From: Thermoguttaceae bacterium
Lineage (GTDB): Bacteria > Planctomycetota > Planctomycetia > Pirellulales > Thermoguttaceae
Reading direction: 5' to 3'
Assembly (NCBI GenBank): GCA_029975295.1
Contig: JARKPK010000056.1
Span: 1-64,000 of the forward strand
DNA length: 64,000 nt
The notes under the pieces are model-generated. The model was given only the letters and a program-made list of their open reading frames with translations, was not told where the DNA came from and searched no databases. Below are positions 9,504-19,143 of this stretch, one piece after another; the stretch's first letter is position 1; each line of letters starts with the position of its first letter. The translations under genes were made by a program, and so were the position numbers.

Positions 9504-10418
9504 ATGCTGCAATGCTGGTTGTTGAGCAATGGCAAGTTGTCGCCGGCGGCCGAGACGGAAGCCAATGTTCGGGTGTATGTGCGCCCCGACGAGCGAGAGC
9601 GGCGCGAGCTGCTTGATCGCTGGCAGATCGACGAGCACACGTTGACCTCGTCGCTCGACCCCGACGAACTGGCGCGCCTCGAGTTCGAGGCGGATCACGT
9701 CGCGATGATTTATAAGCGGCCCCGCAACTACTCGAGCGAGGAGCGGTTTCTCTTCAAGGTCAGCTCTTGCGGCATGTTCGTCTATCCCGACTCGATGTTG
9801 ATCGTCTTGCCGGAAGACGCGACGCTGTTCACCGGGCGGCTGTTCGCCCGAGTCGGATCGTTGCCCGAGTTGATGCTGAAATGCATCTTCGCCTCGATCC
9901 ATCACTTCCTCGAACATCTCCGCGTGATCAATGCCGTTTCCGACGCGCTGGAAGAGCAGATCAACGCGGCCATGGACAACAAGTACCTGCTGAATCTCTT
10001 CAGCTTGGAGAAGAGCCTGGTTTACTATCTCAACGCCGTCAATTCCAACGGCAAGTTGATCGAGCGGATGAAGCTCAACGCGCCGAAGCTCGGGCTGAGC
10101 GGCGAATTGGTCGAGCTGCTCGACGATCTGCTGATCGAGAACAACCAGTGCAAAGAGCAGGCCGAAATCTATTCGAACATTCTCGCCGGGCTGATGGACG
10201 CGCGGGTGTCGATCGTCAGCAACAATCTGAATTTGCTGATCAAAGCTCTGACGGTGATCACCATCGCCATCATGCTGCCGACCTTCGTGGTGAGTTTGTT
10301 CTCGATGAACGTGCCGATCCCGTTCCAGGAACACCCTTGGGCGTTTTGGGCGGTGCTGACGCTTTCGCTGTCGTCGATTGCGATGGTGAAACTGTTCTTG
10401 TGGTGGAAACGCTGGTAG
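9504..10418 (+). CDS. CorA-family divalent cation transporter
   Basis: This is a 304-residue inner-membrane protein of the CorA metal transporter superfamily (magnesium, cobalt or zinc). It has a large N-terminal cytoplasmic alpha/beta and helical region, a long stalk helix, and two C-terminal membrane segments (about residues 241-262 and 272-292). The lysine/tryptophan-rich end WWKRW matches the family. The signature at the end of the first membrane helix is LFSMNVP, so the usual GMN reads SMN. Members with changed GMN triads exist, and the transported ion cannot be read from the sequence. The ATG at 9504 was chosen because the homology-like region starts there; the frame stays open upstream to 9264. 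An HPr gene starts 32 bp downstream. Confidence 0.8.
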   Translation: MLQCWLLSNGKLSPAAETEANVRVYVRPDERERRELLDRWQIDEHTLTSSLDPDELARLEFEADHVAMIYKRPRNYSSEERFLFKVSSCGMFVYPDSMLIVLPEDATLFTGRLFARVGSLPELMLKCIFASIHHFLEHLRVINAVSDALEEQINAAMDNKYLLNLFSLEKSLVYYLNAVNSNGKLIERMKLNAPKLGLSGELVELLDDLLIENNQCKEQAEIYSNILAGLMDARVSIVSNNLNLLIKALTVITIAIMLPTFVVSLFSMNVPIPFQEHPWAFWAVLTLSLSSIAMVKLFLWWKRW

Positions 10419-10450
10419 CGCGCCGGGTCGCCCGGCAGGCGAGGTGTGCT

Positions 10451-10729
10451 TTGACGGAGAAAGCGACGCGAACCGTGACGATCACGCATCCGGGCGGACT
10501 GCATGCGCGGCCCTGCGTGGCGATTGCGCAAATGGCCAAGCGGTTCCGATCGCAGATCCGTTTGTCGAACCGCCGGCAAACGGTCAATGCGGCCGACGTC
10601 TTGCAGGTGCTCACGCTGGGCGCGCCGTGCGGATCGCAGGTGACGATCGAAGCCCATGGGCCCGACGCCGTCGCGGCGCTGGAGGCCTTGTGCGGACTGT
10701 TCGCCGACAACTTCGGCATGGAATCGTAG
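10451..10729 (+). CDS. HPr-like phosphocarrier protein
   Basis: This is a 92-residue cytoplasmic protein of the HPr family. The active-site histidine is His18 in GGLHARP, the residue phosphorylated by enzyme I or relay kinases. The start is a TTG at 10451 preceded by GAGGTG (10441-10446), and no ATG lies in a suitable place. The regulatory serine of Firmicute HPr sits 31 residues after the active histidine; here the residue at that distance is Asp49 (VNAADVLQVL). No enzyme I or enzyme II genes are adjacent. It may serve a nitrogen-type or regulatory phosphorelay instead of sugar uptake. The gene lies 32 bp after the CorA-like gene and is probably co-transcribed with it. Confidence 0.88.
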   Translation: MTEKATRTVTITHPGGLHARPCVAIAQMAKRFRSQIRLSNRRQTVNAADVLQVLTLGAPCGSQVTIEAHGPDAVAALEALCGLFADNFGMES

Positions 10730-10817
10730 CTATTGATTTTCTCGACGCTATTGGGAAAGCGGCCGCCCACACCGGGAAGCGGTCGAACATTCATCAGGCT
10801 CGACAGGAGCACCCACG

Positions 10818-12737
10818 ATGGTCAAGCGAATGGCGTTGCGGCTTGGGCAGGCGAAGTGGGCCGTCGTAGCGGCGGCGGTATTGATTGTGTGCGCGGCCGG
10901 CGCGGGCGCGGCCTGGGCGGCCGACGGCGCGGCGCTTCAAGGGGCGGCTCAGGATGCGGCGGCCGGCGCGCCGCGGTTGGCCCCTCTGGATTGGGCCCTG
11001 ATCGGCGCCTACTTCGTCGTGCTGCTCGGTGTGGCTTGGTGGGTGGTGACGAAAAATAAGGACACGGCCGACGATTACTTCCTCGCCGGGCGGAATCTGG
11101 GATGGTTCCTCGTCGGCGCGTCGATCTTCGCCAGCAACATCGGCTCAGAGCACCTGGTGGGGCTGGCCGGCAGCGGTTGCACCGACGGTGTGGCGATGGC
11201 CCACTACGAGTTGCACGCTTGGTGCCTGCTGGTGCTGGCCTGGGTGATGGTGCCCTTCTATGTCCGCAGCCGCGTGTTCACCATGCCCGAGTTCCTCGAA
11301 CGCCGCTTCAGCCCTTCGGCACGATGGGTGCTTTCGATCATTTCGCTGGTGGCCTACGTGCTGACAAAGATCGCCGTGGGCATCTTCGCCGGAGGGATCG
11401 TTTTCCGCACGCTGATGCCGGAGATCAGCATCACGGTCGGCGGAGTGGTGATCGACGCTTTTTGGATCGGCTCGGTGCTGGTGATCGTGCTTACCGGGCT
11501 ATACACGATGCTCGGCGGGATGCGCGCAGTGGCCTACAACGACATGATCCAAACGATCGTCCTCATCACCGGATCGGCGCTGCTGACGTTCTATGGTCTG
11601 GCGGCCATCGGCGGCTGGAGCGGATTGCGCGAATCGCTCGGCGGCGAAGCCTTCAACTTGTGGAAGCCGCTCATTCCCGAGGGGATGCAGGGCACCTGGG
11701 CCCCGGTAAAAACCGCGGACACGATCGCCTGGTACTTCAACGGCAACTATCCCTGGGTGGGAATGCTCTTCTGCGCACCGGTGATCGGCTTGTGGTACTG
11801 GTGCACCGACCAATACATCGTGCAACGGGCGTTGGGCGCCCCCAGCGAGCGCGAGGCCCGGCGCGGCAGCATCTGCGCCGCCTTCCTCAAGCTGCTGCCC
11901 GTGTTCATCTTCATCGTTCCCGGCATGACCTGTTTGGCGTTGGCGAAAAGCGGCGCGCCGGGGCTGACGCAAATCCTCGACGACCAAGGCAATCCCATCC
12001 GTGAGGAGTGCCAACGCGCTTTTCCGTTGATGACGCTTTACATTCTGCCGGTCGGCGTGCGCGGCATTGTGGTGGCCGGCTTGCTTTCGGCGTTGATGAG
12101 TTCGCTGGCGGGCGTGTTCAACGCCTCGGCCACGCTGTTCACGATGGACCTCTACCAGAAGTTCCGGCCCCAGGCCGCTCAGCATCGTTTGGTTTGGATC
12201 GGACGGGTGGCCACCGGGGTGTTGGTGGTGGTCGGGCTGTTGTGGATTCCGGTGATTCGCGGCGCGCAGGGCTTGTACGACTATCTCCAATCGGTGCAGG
12301 GCTATTTGGCGCCGCCGATCTTCGTGGTGTTCTTCCTGGGGGTGTTTTTCCGCCGGTTGAACGCCAAGGGCTGCCTGGCCGCACTGATTGTCGGGTTTGC
12401 CTTGGGGGTGTTTCGTCTGGCCGTCGATACGCCGGTGAAGCTGCAACTGGCCGGCTTCGAAAACGGCTATCCGGAAGGCTCACTGCTGTGGATCGTCAAC
12501 AACATCTACTTCCAATACTACAGCATCTTGATTTTGCTCGTTTCAGCCGTCACGATGGTCGTGGTGAGCCTTATGACCGAGCGGCCGTCGGCGGCCCAGG
12601 TGCAGGGTATCACCTACGGCACGGCGACGGCCGAACAGCAGTTGGCCACTCGGCAGAGTTGGTCGGGCATCGACGTGGTTGCCTCCGTTGTTGTGGTGGC
12701 GGTGATCGTGGCCGCCTACCTCTATTTCAACGGATGA
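10818..12737 (+). CDS. Sodium/solute symporter (SSS family, SGLT-like)
   Basis: This 639-residue inner-membrane transporter has about 13-14 hydrophobic helices. The start of the core (TADDYFLAGRNLGWFLVGASIFASNIGSEH, residues about 82-111) is the SGLT-type sodium-coupled sugar symporter signature. WYWCTDQYIVQRALGA around residue 330 matches the sugar-transporting branch. The protein carries an additional N-terminal hydrophobic segment ending in AWAADG, which resembles a cleavable signal and is not part of the core fold. An AGGAG motif lies about ten bases before the ATG at 10818. The substrate is not certain; sugar or inositol is likely from family knowledge. Confidence 0.9.
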   Translation: MVKRMALRLGQAKWAVVAAAVLIVCAAGAGAAWAADGAALQGAAQDAAAGAPRLAPLDWALIGAYFVVLLGVAWWVVTKNKDTADDYFLAGRNLGWFLVGASIFASNIGSEHLVGLAGSGCTDGVAMAHYELHAWCLLVLAWVMVPFYVRSRVFTMPEFLERRFSPSARWVLSIISLVAYVLTKIAVGIFAGGIVFRTLMPEISITVGGVVIDAFWIGSVLVIVLTGLYTMLGGMRAVAYNDMIQTIVLITGSALLTFYGLAAIGGWSGLRESLGGEAFNLWKPLIPEGMQGTWAPVKTADTIAWYFNGNYPWVGMLFCAPVIGLWYWCTDQYIVQRALGAPSEREARRGSICAAFLKLLPVFIFIVPGMTCLALAKSGAPGLTQILDDQGNPIREECQRAFPLMTLYILPVGVRGIVVAGLLSALMSSLAGVFNASATLFTMDLYQKFRPQAAQHRLVWIGRVATGVLVVVGLLWIPVIRGAQGLYDYLQSVQGYLAPPIFVVFFLGVFFRRLNAKGCLAALIVGFALGVFRLAVDTPVKLQLAGFENGYPEGSLLWIVNNIYFQYYSILILLVSAVTMVVVSLMTERPSAAQVQGITYGTATAEQQLATRQSWSGIDVVASVVVVAVIVAAYLYFNG

Positions 12738-12862
12738 CCGGCGCACATCGGCGGTCGCAATTCAACACGAACCGCTCGTAACGGGTTCGGCCCGGACGAG
12801 TTCAAAAGCCGTTCGCCGCTGCGCGCAGTCTGTCTTTGTGTCCTCGGGCGAGGAGGTTGCTC

Positions 12863-13774
12863 ATGCCCGCGAACAATTCGATGGGGTGTGGCCGCGCGGA
12901 AGATCGCCGGCGGCGCAGGGCGGTTCATCGGGCGGCGCTGGGAGCGGCGCCGATTCGGTTCGACGCACGGCGGCGGTTGCGCCTGCCGTTGGCGTTTCGG
13001 TCGGCCGTGTTCGTTGCCATGTTGCTTGCGTTGAGTACGGCGGCGTGCATGGCGGCCGAGGGCCAATCGCCTTCGCCCCCCGCCGAAGCGCCGGCGAAGG
13101 CGAACGTGGTGCTCGTTACCGGCGAAGACTATCCCGGCCACAAGTGGCGTGAAACCGCGCCGGTGCTCGCCCGCGCGCTGGGGGCCGAGGGGCGACTGAA
13201 GGTCGAGGTGGTCGAATCGCCGATGTTTCTGGCCGAGGGCGATTTGGCGGCCTATCGCGTCGTGGTTCTGCACATGAAGAACTACGACCCTGCCAAGCCC
13301 GGTCCCGAAGGCGGCAAACGCCTGGCGCAGTTCGTGCGCGACGGCGGCGGGCTGGTGCTGGTGCATTTCGCTTGCGGCGCGCTGCAAGAGTGGCCCGAGT
13401 TCGTCGAGCTGGCCGGCCGTGTGTGGAACCCGAAGCTTCGCGGGCACGATCCGCACGGGCGGTTCCGCGTGGAAATCGTCGATCGGAAGCACGCGATTAC
13501 CGCCGGCATGGCCGACTTCGAGACGACCGACGAGCTTTACACCTGTCTCGACGGCAAGACGCCGATCACCGTGCTGGCCACGGCCCGCTCGAAGGTTGAC
13601 GGCCGCGACTACCCGATCGCCTTCGTGCTCGACTACGGCAAGGGCCGCGTGTTCCACTGCGTGCTGGGGCACGATGTCCGCGCGCTGGAGCCCGAGGCGG
13701 TGCAAACGCTCTTTCGTCGGGGTACGGCCTGGGCGGCCGGGATGGACTTGAAGCCGATCGGACAGACAGACTGA
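12863..13774 (+). CDS. Exported ThuA-like domain protein
   Basis: This is a 303-residue protein. A long basic N-terminus is followed by a hydrophobic segment (AVFVAMLLALSTAACMAAEG, about residues 48-67), so it is probably exported. The rest is a ThuA-like domain of the class I glutamine amidotransferase fold: VVLVTGEDYPGHKW, VVVLHMKNYDP, GGGLVLVHFACGA and RVFHCVLGHD. The family contains trehalose-utilisation-type proteins and many exported planctomycete proteins of unknown reaction. The strong ribosome binding site GCGAGGAGG (12849-12857), five bases before the ATG at 12863, fixes the start. It follows the symporter by 125 bp and may act on imported or extracellular carbohydrate, which is inference. 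Confidence 0.82.
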   Translation: MPANNSMGCGRAEDRRRRRAVHRAALGAAPIRFDARRRLRLPLAFRSAVFVAMLLALSTAACMAAEGQSPSPPAEAPAKANVVLVTGEDYPGHKWRETAPVLARALGAEGRLKVEVVESPMFLAEGDLAAYRVVVLHMKNYDPAKPGPEGGKRLAQFVRDGGGLVLVHFACGALQEWPEFVELAGRVWNPKLRGHDPHGRFRVEIVDRKHAITAGMADFETTDELYTCLDGKTPITVLATARSKVDGRDYPIAFVLDYGKGRVFHCVLGHDVRALEPEAVQTLFRRGTAWAAGMDLKPIGQTD

Positions 13775-13853
13775 AGCCGGCAAACGAACTCGGGCCGACC
13801 GATGGCAAGCGAGGATTTCGGATTGCCCGACTCGGCCCCGGCAAGGCGGCACG

Positions 13854-13883
13854 TTGCCTTGGTCGGACGGTTCGCAGTAGAAT
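13854..13883 (+). promoter_or_regulatory. Candidate sigma-70 promoter of glnB-glnD
   Basis: TTGCCT (13854-13859), an 18-bp spacer and TAGAAT (13878-13883) fit a housekeeping promoter about 190 bp ahead of glnB. I found no sigma-54 GG/GC pair here. The 300-bp gap from 13775 to 14074 holds nothing else that I recognise. Confidence 0.45.
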
Positions 13884-13951
13884 GGCCTTCGTTGCTTGGA
13901 GTTGTCGGCCGTTGGAGGGCGGGCGAGCGGCGTTTCTGTCCCCTCGAATGA

Positions 13952-14416
<465 letters not shown>

Positions 14417-14475
14417 GCCGGCCGGAGCGCGTCGGCGGTTTGCCTCTGTAGGAAATCGACGATTCGGAGAATCGG

Positions 14476-17130
14476 TTGGTGTCCGCATTGCGTCCTACGA
14501 TCATTGCCGCGCGGGCCCGACTGACCGAGGGCATGGCCGAGATTCGCCGGGCCCACGATGCCGGCCGTTCCGGCTGGGCCACTTCTCAGGCGATTTCCGC
14601 CCTGCGCGAAGAAGTGCTGCGCCGCATTTGGGTCGAAGCGTGCGACGCGGTCGTCCCCCGATCATCCGACGGCTGCCCGGCTGGCGCCGCTTTGGTGGCC
14701 TACGGGGGAACCGGCCGCGGCGACGTTTCGCCGCACAGCGACGTGGACCTGATGCTCCTTTATGAACCGTCGTTCGCTCCGCATACGAGCGACCTGGCGC
14801 AACGCCTGGTGCGCGACGTGTTCGACGCCGGCTTGACTCTCGGCCATAGCGTGCGGACCATCGAGCAGGCGTGCCGACTGGCCCGCGAGGAACCGGAGAT
14901 TGCCACGTCGTTGATGGAATCGCGGCTTTTGGCCGGCGACTCGGGGCTATTCGAGCGATATCGAAAGAAGTTCCGCAGTTTCGTCCGCCACCAGCGCCGC
15001 GGCCTGCTGACGGCCGTGGCCCGAAGCCGCACCGAAGAATGCTTGCGCTACGGCGAAACGGTGTACTTGCTCGAACCGAACGTGAAACGGTCGCGCGGGG
15101 GGCTGCGCGACGTGCAGTGGGCGCGATGGATCGGGTTTATTCGCTATGGGTTCAGCGGGCTCGACGAATTGAAGGAGCAGGAGGCCCTCTCGCCCCGCGA
15201 CGCAGAGATCATGGCCGAGGCCCACGAGTTCCTGCTTTGGCTGCGCCACGAGCTGCACTTCTCGGCCGACTCGGCCGCCGACGTGTTGACTCGGGCTCAG
15301 CAGTTGCGCATCGCCGCGCTGCGCGGCTATCAAGACAAGCCCGGGCTGCTGGCGGTTGAGCAGTTCATGCAACAGTATTTCCGCCACACGCAGGCGATTG
15401 CCGACGTGACCGAGCGGCTTTCGGCGCGGGCCGTCTCGCATCCGTATTGGGCGCATGTGGCCACGGTGTTGTTCGGCCATTGGGTCGAGCCGGGCGTTCG
15501 GATCGGGCCGGTGGGGGTGCGCCTCGATCGCCGCGGCGCGCGGCGGTTGCAGTCGGATTGGGATGCGGTCGTGCGCTTGGCCGAGCTGGCCAATCTCTAT
15601 CACACGCAATTGGCGCCCGATACGATCGAGGCGATTCGGCGGGCCCTGCCGCACCTGGGCGACGCGCCGTCGGCCTCGGCGCGGCGGCGGTTCCTCAGTT
15701 TGCTGGGACATCCGGGCCGGCTGGGGCCGGTGCTCCGCGAATTGCACGACGCCGGGATTCTCGAACGGTTTGTCCCCGGCATGGAGCGCGCCCGCGGCCT
15801 GCTGCAATTCAACCAATATCACAAATACACGGTGGACGAGCACTGCCTGCGCGCCGTGGAGAACGCCGTGGCGCTGCTCGACGATCCGGGGCCGCTGGGG
15901 CGCGTTTACCGCAGCCTGAGCGGCAAATGGCTGCTGCACCTGGCCCTGCTGATGCACGACTTGGGCAAAGGGCGGCTCGAGGATCATCGCGTGGTCGGAG
16001 TGGAGCTGGCCCGCCAAGCGGCCGCCGAATTCGCCCTCGGCGACGACGATGCGCAGACGCTGATCTTCCTGATCCAGAAGCATCAGATGCTCACGCACGA
16101 GGCGTTTCATCGCGACAGCGAAGATGAAGAGACGATCGTGCGGTTGGCCGTGCAAACCGGCTCGCCCGAGCGCCTGGAACTGCTTTACGTGATGACGGCG
16201 TGCGACCTGGGGGCGGTGGGGCCCAACGTGTGGGACGGTTGGAAGTCCGATGTCGTCACGCGGTTGTTTCACCGCACGATGCAGTATTTGGCGGCCGAGT
16301 CGCCGGCGACGACCAACGCCGAGTTCTATGCCCAGCGGCGCGCCGAGATCGCCGCGGCGCTGGGGCCCGAGGGCGCCGATCCCTGGTTCGCCCGGCAGGT
16401 GGCAGCGCTGCCCCCGCCCTATTTGCACGCCACCGACGCCCGCCGCGCCGCCGACGATTTGCGTTTGCTCCGGGGCCGAGGCGGGCAACCCGCCGCGGCT
16501 TCTGCGCGCTACCGCGACGAAACCGGCATGCTGGAGCTGACCATCGGCACAAGCGAGGCCGTGGCCAGCGGCATCTTCCACAAGCTCACCGGAGTGTTGA
16601 CCGGCTGCGGCCTGGAGATTCGGGCGGCGCAAATTCACACCTTCGGCGATCAACAGATTCTCGACCGGTTCTGGGTGCGCGATCCCGACTTCCAGGGGCC
16701 TCCTCCGGAACACCGGATCGCCGAAATCTGCCGCGGGTTGGTCGATGCAGTTTTCCAACAGCAGCCGCGGCCCCCGCGGTTTCGCAAGCTGTGGCAGTCG
16801 GGCGCGGCGGCCGGTTTGCCGCCGGCGCCTCCGCGCGTGAACATCGACAACACCACCAGCAATCGCTACACCATCTTCGACGTTTTCGCGGCCGACCGGG
16901 CGGGCCTGCTCTACGACATCGCCCGCACCTTGTTCGAACACGATCTTTCGGTGTGGCGGGCGCGGATTGCGACCTATCAGGTGCAGGTGGTCGATGTTTT
17001 CTATGTGACCGATCGCGACGGGGGAAAATGCCACGACGCCGCGAGGCTCGAAGCCGCGCGGCGCCGTCTGTTGGAGGTCATTGTCTCTTCGGGCGAGTCG
17101 TCGTCCGCTGCTCCTGCCGATCAGCGGTGA
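14476..17130 (+). CDS. glnD: Bifunctional [protein-PII] uridylyltransferase/uridylyl-removing enzyme
   Basis: This 884-residue cytoplasmic enzyme has the complete GlnD layout. The nucleotidyltransferase core is GGTGRGDVSPHSDVDLMLL, with the metal-binding DVD near residues 86-88. A central helical linker follows, then an HD phosphohydrolase domain (LALLMHDLGKGRLEDH), and two C-terminal ACT domains (about residues 685-750 and 795-870, the second with RYTIFDVFAADRAGLLYDIARTL). It uridylylates PII when glutamine is low and removes UMP when glutamine is high. The start is TTG at 14476 or GTG at 14479, with GGAG six to nine bases before. The adjacent glnB encodes its substrate. Confidence 0.95.
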   Translation: MVSALRPTIIAARARLTEGMAEIRRAHDAGRSGWATSQAISALREEVLRRIWVEACDAVVPRSSDGCPAGAALVAYGGTGRGDVSPHSDVDLMLLYEPSFAPHTSDLAQRLVRDVFDAGLTLGHSVRTIEQACRLAREEPEIATSLMESRLLAGDSGLFERYRKKFRSFVRHQRRGLLTAVARSRTEECLRYGETVYLLEPNVKRSRGGLRDVQWARWIGFIRYGFSGLDELKEQEALSPRDAEIMAEAHEFLLWLRHELHFSADSAADVLTRAQQLRIAALRGYQDKPGLLAVEQFMQQYFRHTQAIADVTERLSARAVSHPYWAHVATVLFGHWVEPGVRIGPVGVRLDRRGARRLQSDWDAVVRLAELANLYHTQLAPDTIEAIRRALPHLGDAPSASARRRFLSLLGHPGRLGPVLRELHDAGILERFVPGMERARGLLQFNQYHKYTVDEHCLRAVENAVALLDDPGPLGRVYRSLSGKWLLHLALLMHDLGKGRLEDHRVVGVELARQAAAEFALGDDDAQTLIFLIQKHQMLTHEAFHRDSEDEETIVRLAVQTGSPERLELLYVMTACDLGAVGPNVWDGWKSDVVTRLFHRTMQYLAAESPATTNAEFYAQRRAEIAAALGPEGADPWFARQVAALPPPYLHATDARRAADDLRLLRGRGGQPAAASARYRDETGMLELTIGTSEAVASGIFHKLTGVLTGCGLEIRAAQIHTFGDQQILDRFWVRDPDFQGPPPEHRIAEICRGLVDAVFQQQPRPPRFRKLWQSGAAAGLPPAPPRVNIDNTTSNRYTIFDVFAADRAGLLYDIARTLFEHDLSVWRARIATYQVQVVDVFYVTDRDGGKCHDAARLEAARRRLLEVIVSSGESSSAAPADQR

Positions 17131-17167
17131 GTTGCGGCGCGTCGCCGTCGGCGGGCTCGCGCCCGCC

Positions 17168-18583
17168 TCAGAACGCTCCGCCTGCTCCCGATCGCGGCGG
17201 GTTCCGCGGCCGGAAAACGTCGCTCACGTTGCCGGTCGAGGTCCGCGGGCCTTCGGGGGCCTTTGCCCGGAAGTCGGCCGGGTTGGCGCCCATCCCGTAG
17301 CGGATGACCGGGGTTTGGTTCTTCCAGCCCATCCGCTGCAACAGGTCGGGCAACGGAATCTTCTGAATGCCGAGCTTCTCGGCGTTGGTCACCATTTTGG
17401 TGAAACCGGCGATCGTGCCGGCCGCGCCGCGTTCGCCGGGCTGATCACCGATCACCAGGTAGCGGGTGTTGATCGTGATTTCGCCTTGGATTTCGCCCTT
17501 GTCGTCGGTCCAGGCGTCGACGATGCCGCCGTTGAGCTCGATCAACTGGCGCACCTGTTCGATGTCGCTGCGGCCGTCGCCGTCGAGGTCGCAGAACCCG
17601 GTGATGGCGAACCGCTTCTTCTCGCCGGAGTTCCACAGCGGGGTGAATATCTTGTCGCCCGGCATGATCGGATTCGAGATCGTGTCTTCGACGATCCGCG
17701 CCTCGGCCAAATGGTCGCCGAGAATCTGCGTCACTTGAATGCTCGCCTTCTTGCCGGACGAACTCAGGTCGGTGGCATCGGACCCATAGACGGAAAAGCT
17801 CATTTGCCGCGTCAGGTTGTCGAGCCGGCCGAGGTTGATCCACACCGTTCCGGCCCGCTGATTGACCCAACGCACTTCGCCGTCGGGCAAGTCCATCGTT
17901 TCCTTGGTGACTTCATCGAGCTTCTTGGTGGTCGACGTGAGCAAGGTGCTCATCTTGTTCAGTCGGTTGGCGGCGTCGGTCAGTTGGGTTTCGACTTTGG
18001 CCAACGCGTCTTGAGCTTCTTTCTTGGCTTTGGCCAGGGCGTCGGCCACTTGCTGTTGCAGGGCGGTCATTTGGCGGCGTTCGTCGTTGAACTTGTTGCG
18101 TTCGGCCACCAGGTCATCGCCCGCCTTCCTCATGGCGGTGTCGAGAGTTTGGATTTGACCGTCTTTATTCGCTTCGCGGACGGCCAGGGCGTCTTTCAGT
18201 TGTTGCACGTCGGCCTTGACGGCCACCAGTTCCGAGTTGCGGGCGTTGATCGTATCGTACAACTGTTTGACCAGCGGACGATAGAACCGCTGATCTTCGG
18301 GGAAGGTGCCGGCGTACATCTGCATGTCCTCGGCGAACTTGGCCTCGATCGCCGGGATTTCGTCGGTCACGGCGAAGCCCATCAACTGCTTCAGCCGGTT
18401 GGCCTCTTCGGCTTTGGCCGAGGCGCGCGTGCTGTCTTTCGTGGCTTGTTCCTGGGCCGCCTTCGCCTTGATTTCCGCCTCTTCGTAGCGGCGGAAGAAC
18501 AAGAAGGTGGTCACGCCGAGCACGATCGTGAGCATCACGAAGATGATCAGCGCGATCTGCAAGCCTTGGTTTTCCCGTGCCAT
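17168..18583 (-). CDS. Membrane-anchored coiled-coil protein with a BRCT-like segment
   Basis: This is a 471-residue protein. One N-terminal membrane segment (about residues 8-29) is followed by a long charged coiled coil (about 32-235). Next is a beta-rich region (VWINLGRLDNLTRQMSFSVYG, later GDHLAEARIVED and PIMPGDKIFTPLW). Then comes a segment around 323-377 that reads like a BRCT fold: RFAITGFCDLDG, VRQLIELNGG and TRYLVIGDQPG follow the TG...GG...YLVxG pattern of DNA-ligase-type BRCT. The C-terminus is Pro/Gly/Arg-rich. I have no function to assign. Most of the protein would face away from the cytoplasm if the first segment is a signal anchor. A near-consensus promoter precedes it (18739-18767). 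Confidence 0.8.
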   Translation of the reverse strand: MARENQGLQIALIIFVMLTIVLGVTTFLFFRRYEEAEIKAKAAQEQATKDSTRASAKAEEANRLKQLMGFAVTDEIPAIEAKFAEDMQMYAGTFPEDQRFYRPLVKQLYDTINARNSELVAVKADVQQLKDALAVREANKDGQIQTLDTAMRKAGDDLVAERNKFNDERRQMTALQQQVADALAKAKKEAQDALAKVETQLTDAANRLNKMSTLLTSTTKKLDEVTKETMDLPDGEVRWVNQRAGTVWINLGRLDNLTRQMSFSVYGSDATDLSSSGKKASIQVTQILGDHLAEARIVEDTISNPIMPGDKIFTPLWNSGEKKRFAITGFCDLDGDGRSDIEQVRQLIELNGGIVDAWTDDKGEIQGEITINTRYLVIGDQPGERGAAGTIAGFTKMVTNAEKLGIQKIPLPDLLQRMGWKNQTPVIRYGMGANPADFRAKAPEGPRTSTGNVSDVFRPRNPPRSGAGGAF

Positions 18584-18738
18584 GTCCTGCCGACTCCTGG
18601 AACTGGGGCGATCCGATAAGCCAAGCTGCGGCGGTGCGCCACCGGCGACGCCTCTTCTCCGGTTGCTGCGTGAGACCGCTCAGCCAACGAGCAGATGTCA
18701 GGTTCCGCAACGTTCGCGCCATCGGAACCTAAAACTCG

Positions 18739-18767
18739 ATTCTAATTACGCCGCCAAAGGGTGTCAA
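18739..18767 (-). promoter_or_regulatory. Near-consensus sigma-70 promoter of the coiled-coil gene
   Basis: On the minus strand, TTGACA (18767-18762), a 17-bp spacer and TAGAAT (18744-18739) form one of the best promoters in the window. The predicted start lies near 18732, leaving a leader of about 150 nt before the ATG at 18583. Confidence 0.65.
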
Positions 18768-19114
18768 CGAAATACAACTCCTCCCGCGATAACGGGTTTG
18801 GGCTACGGCGGGAACGCCGCACCGTCGGGTGCCGCCGGTGGCCCGCCCCGCCGCGCCGTTGCCGGCCTGGTTGACTTTCATCAACAGCGATGATGCATTG
18901 CGGCTGCAACACTGGAGCAATTCTCGGCTTGCGCCGCCGACGCCCTGCCCGGGCCGGTGCAACGGCCGGGCCGAACGCTCGGCCGGACACGATTGCCGGC
19001 TGAACGCAGACTTCGACTGGGCAGAGGTGACTGGGCCGCTCTCGGTCGGACCTGGGAGGGGGGCCGTCGGCTCGCCGCGGCTGCCCGCGTTGGTTCAACG
19101 TGCGTGCAATTCTT

Positions 19115-19143
19115 TTGCCGCATTGGCGCGGCGGAAATAGAAT
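19115..19143 (+). promoter_or_regulatory. Candidate sigma-70 promoter of the subtilase gene
   Basis: TTGCCG (19115-19120), a 17-bp spacer and TAGAAT (19138-19143) would start transcription near 19150. This lies downstream of the longest possible translation start (TTG at 19146) and so supports an internal ATG at 19248 or 19263. Confidence 0.5.

Noticed and set aside
14947-17034. Minus-strand frame of 695 codons opposite glnD
   Set aside because: Antisense shadow of a complete glnD; high Arg/Gly/Pro content only.
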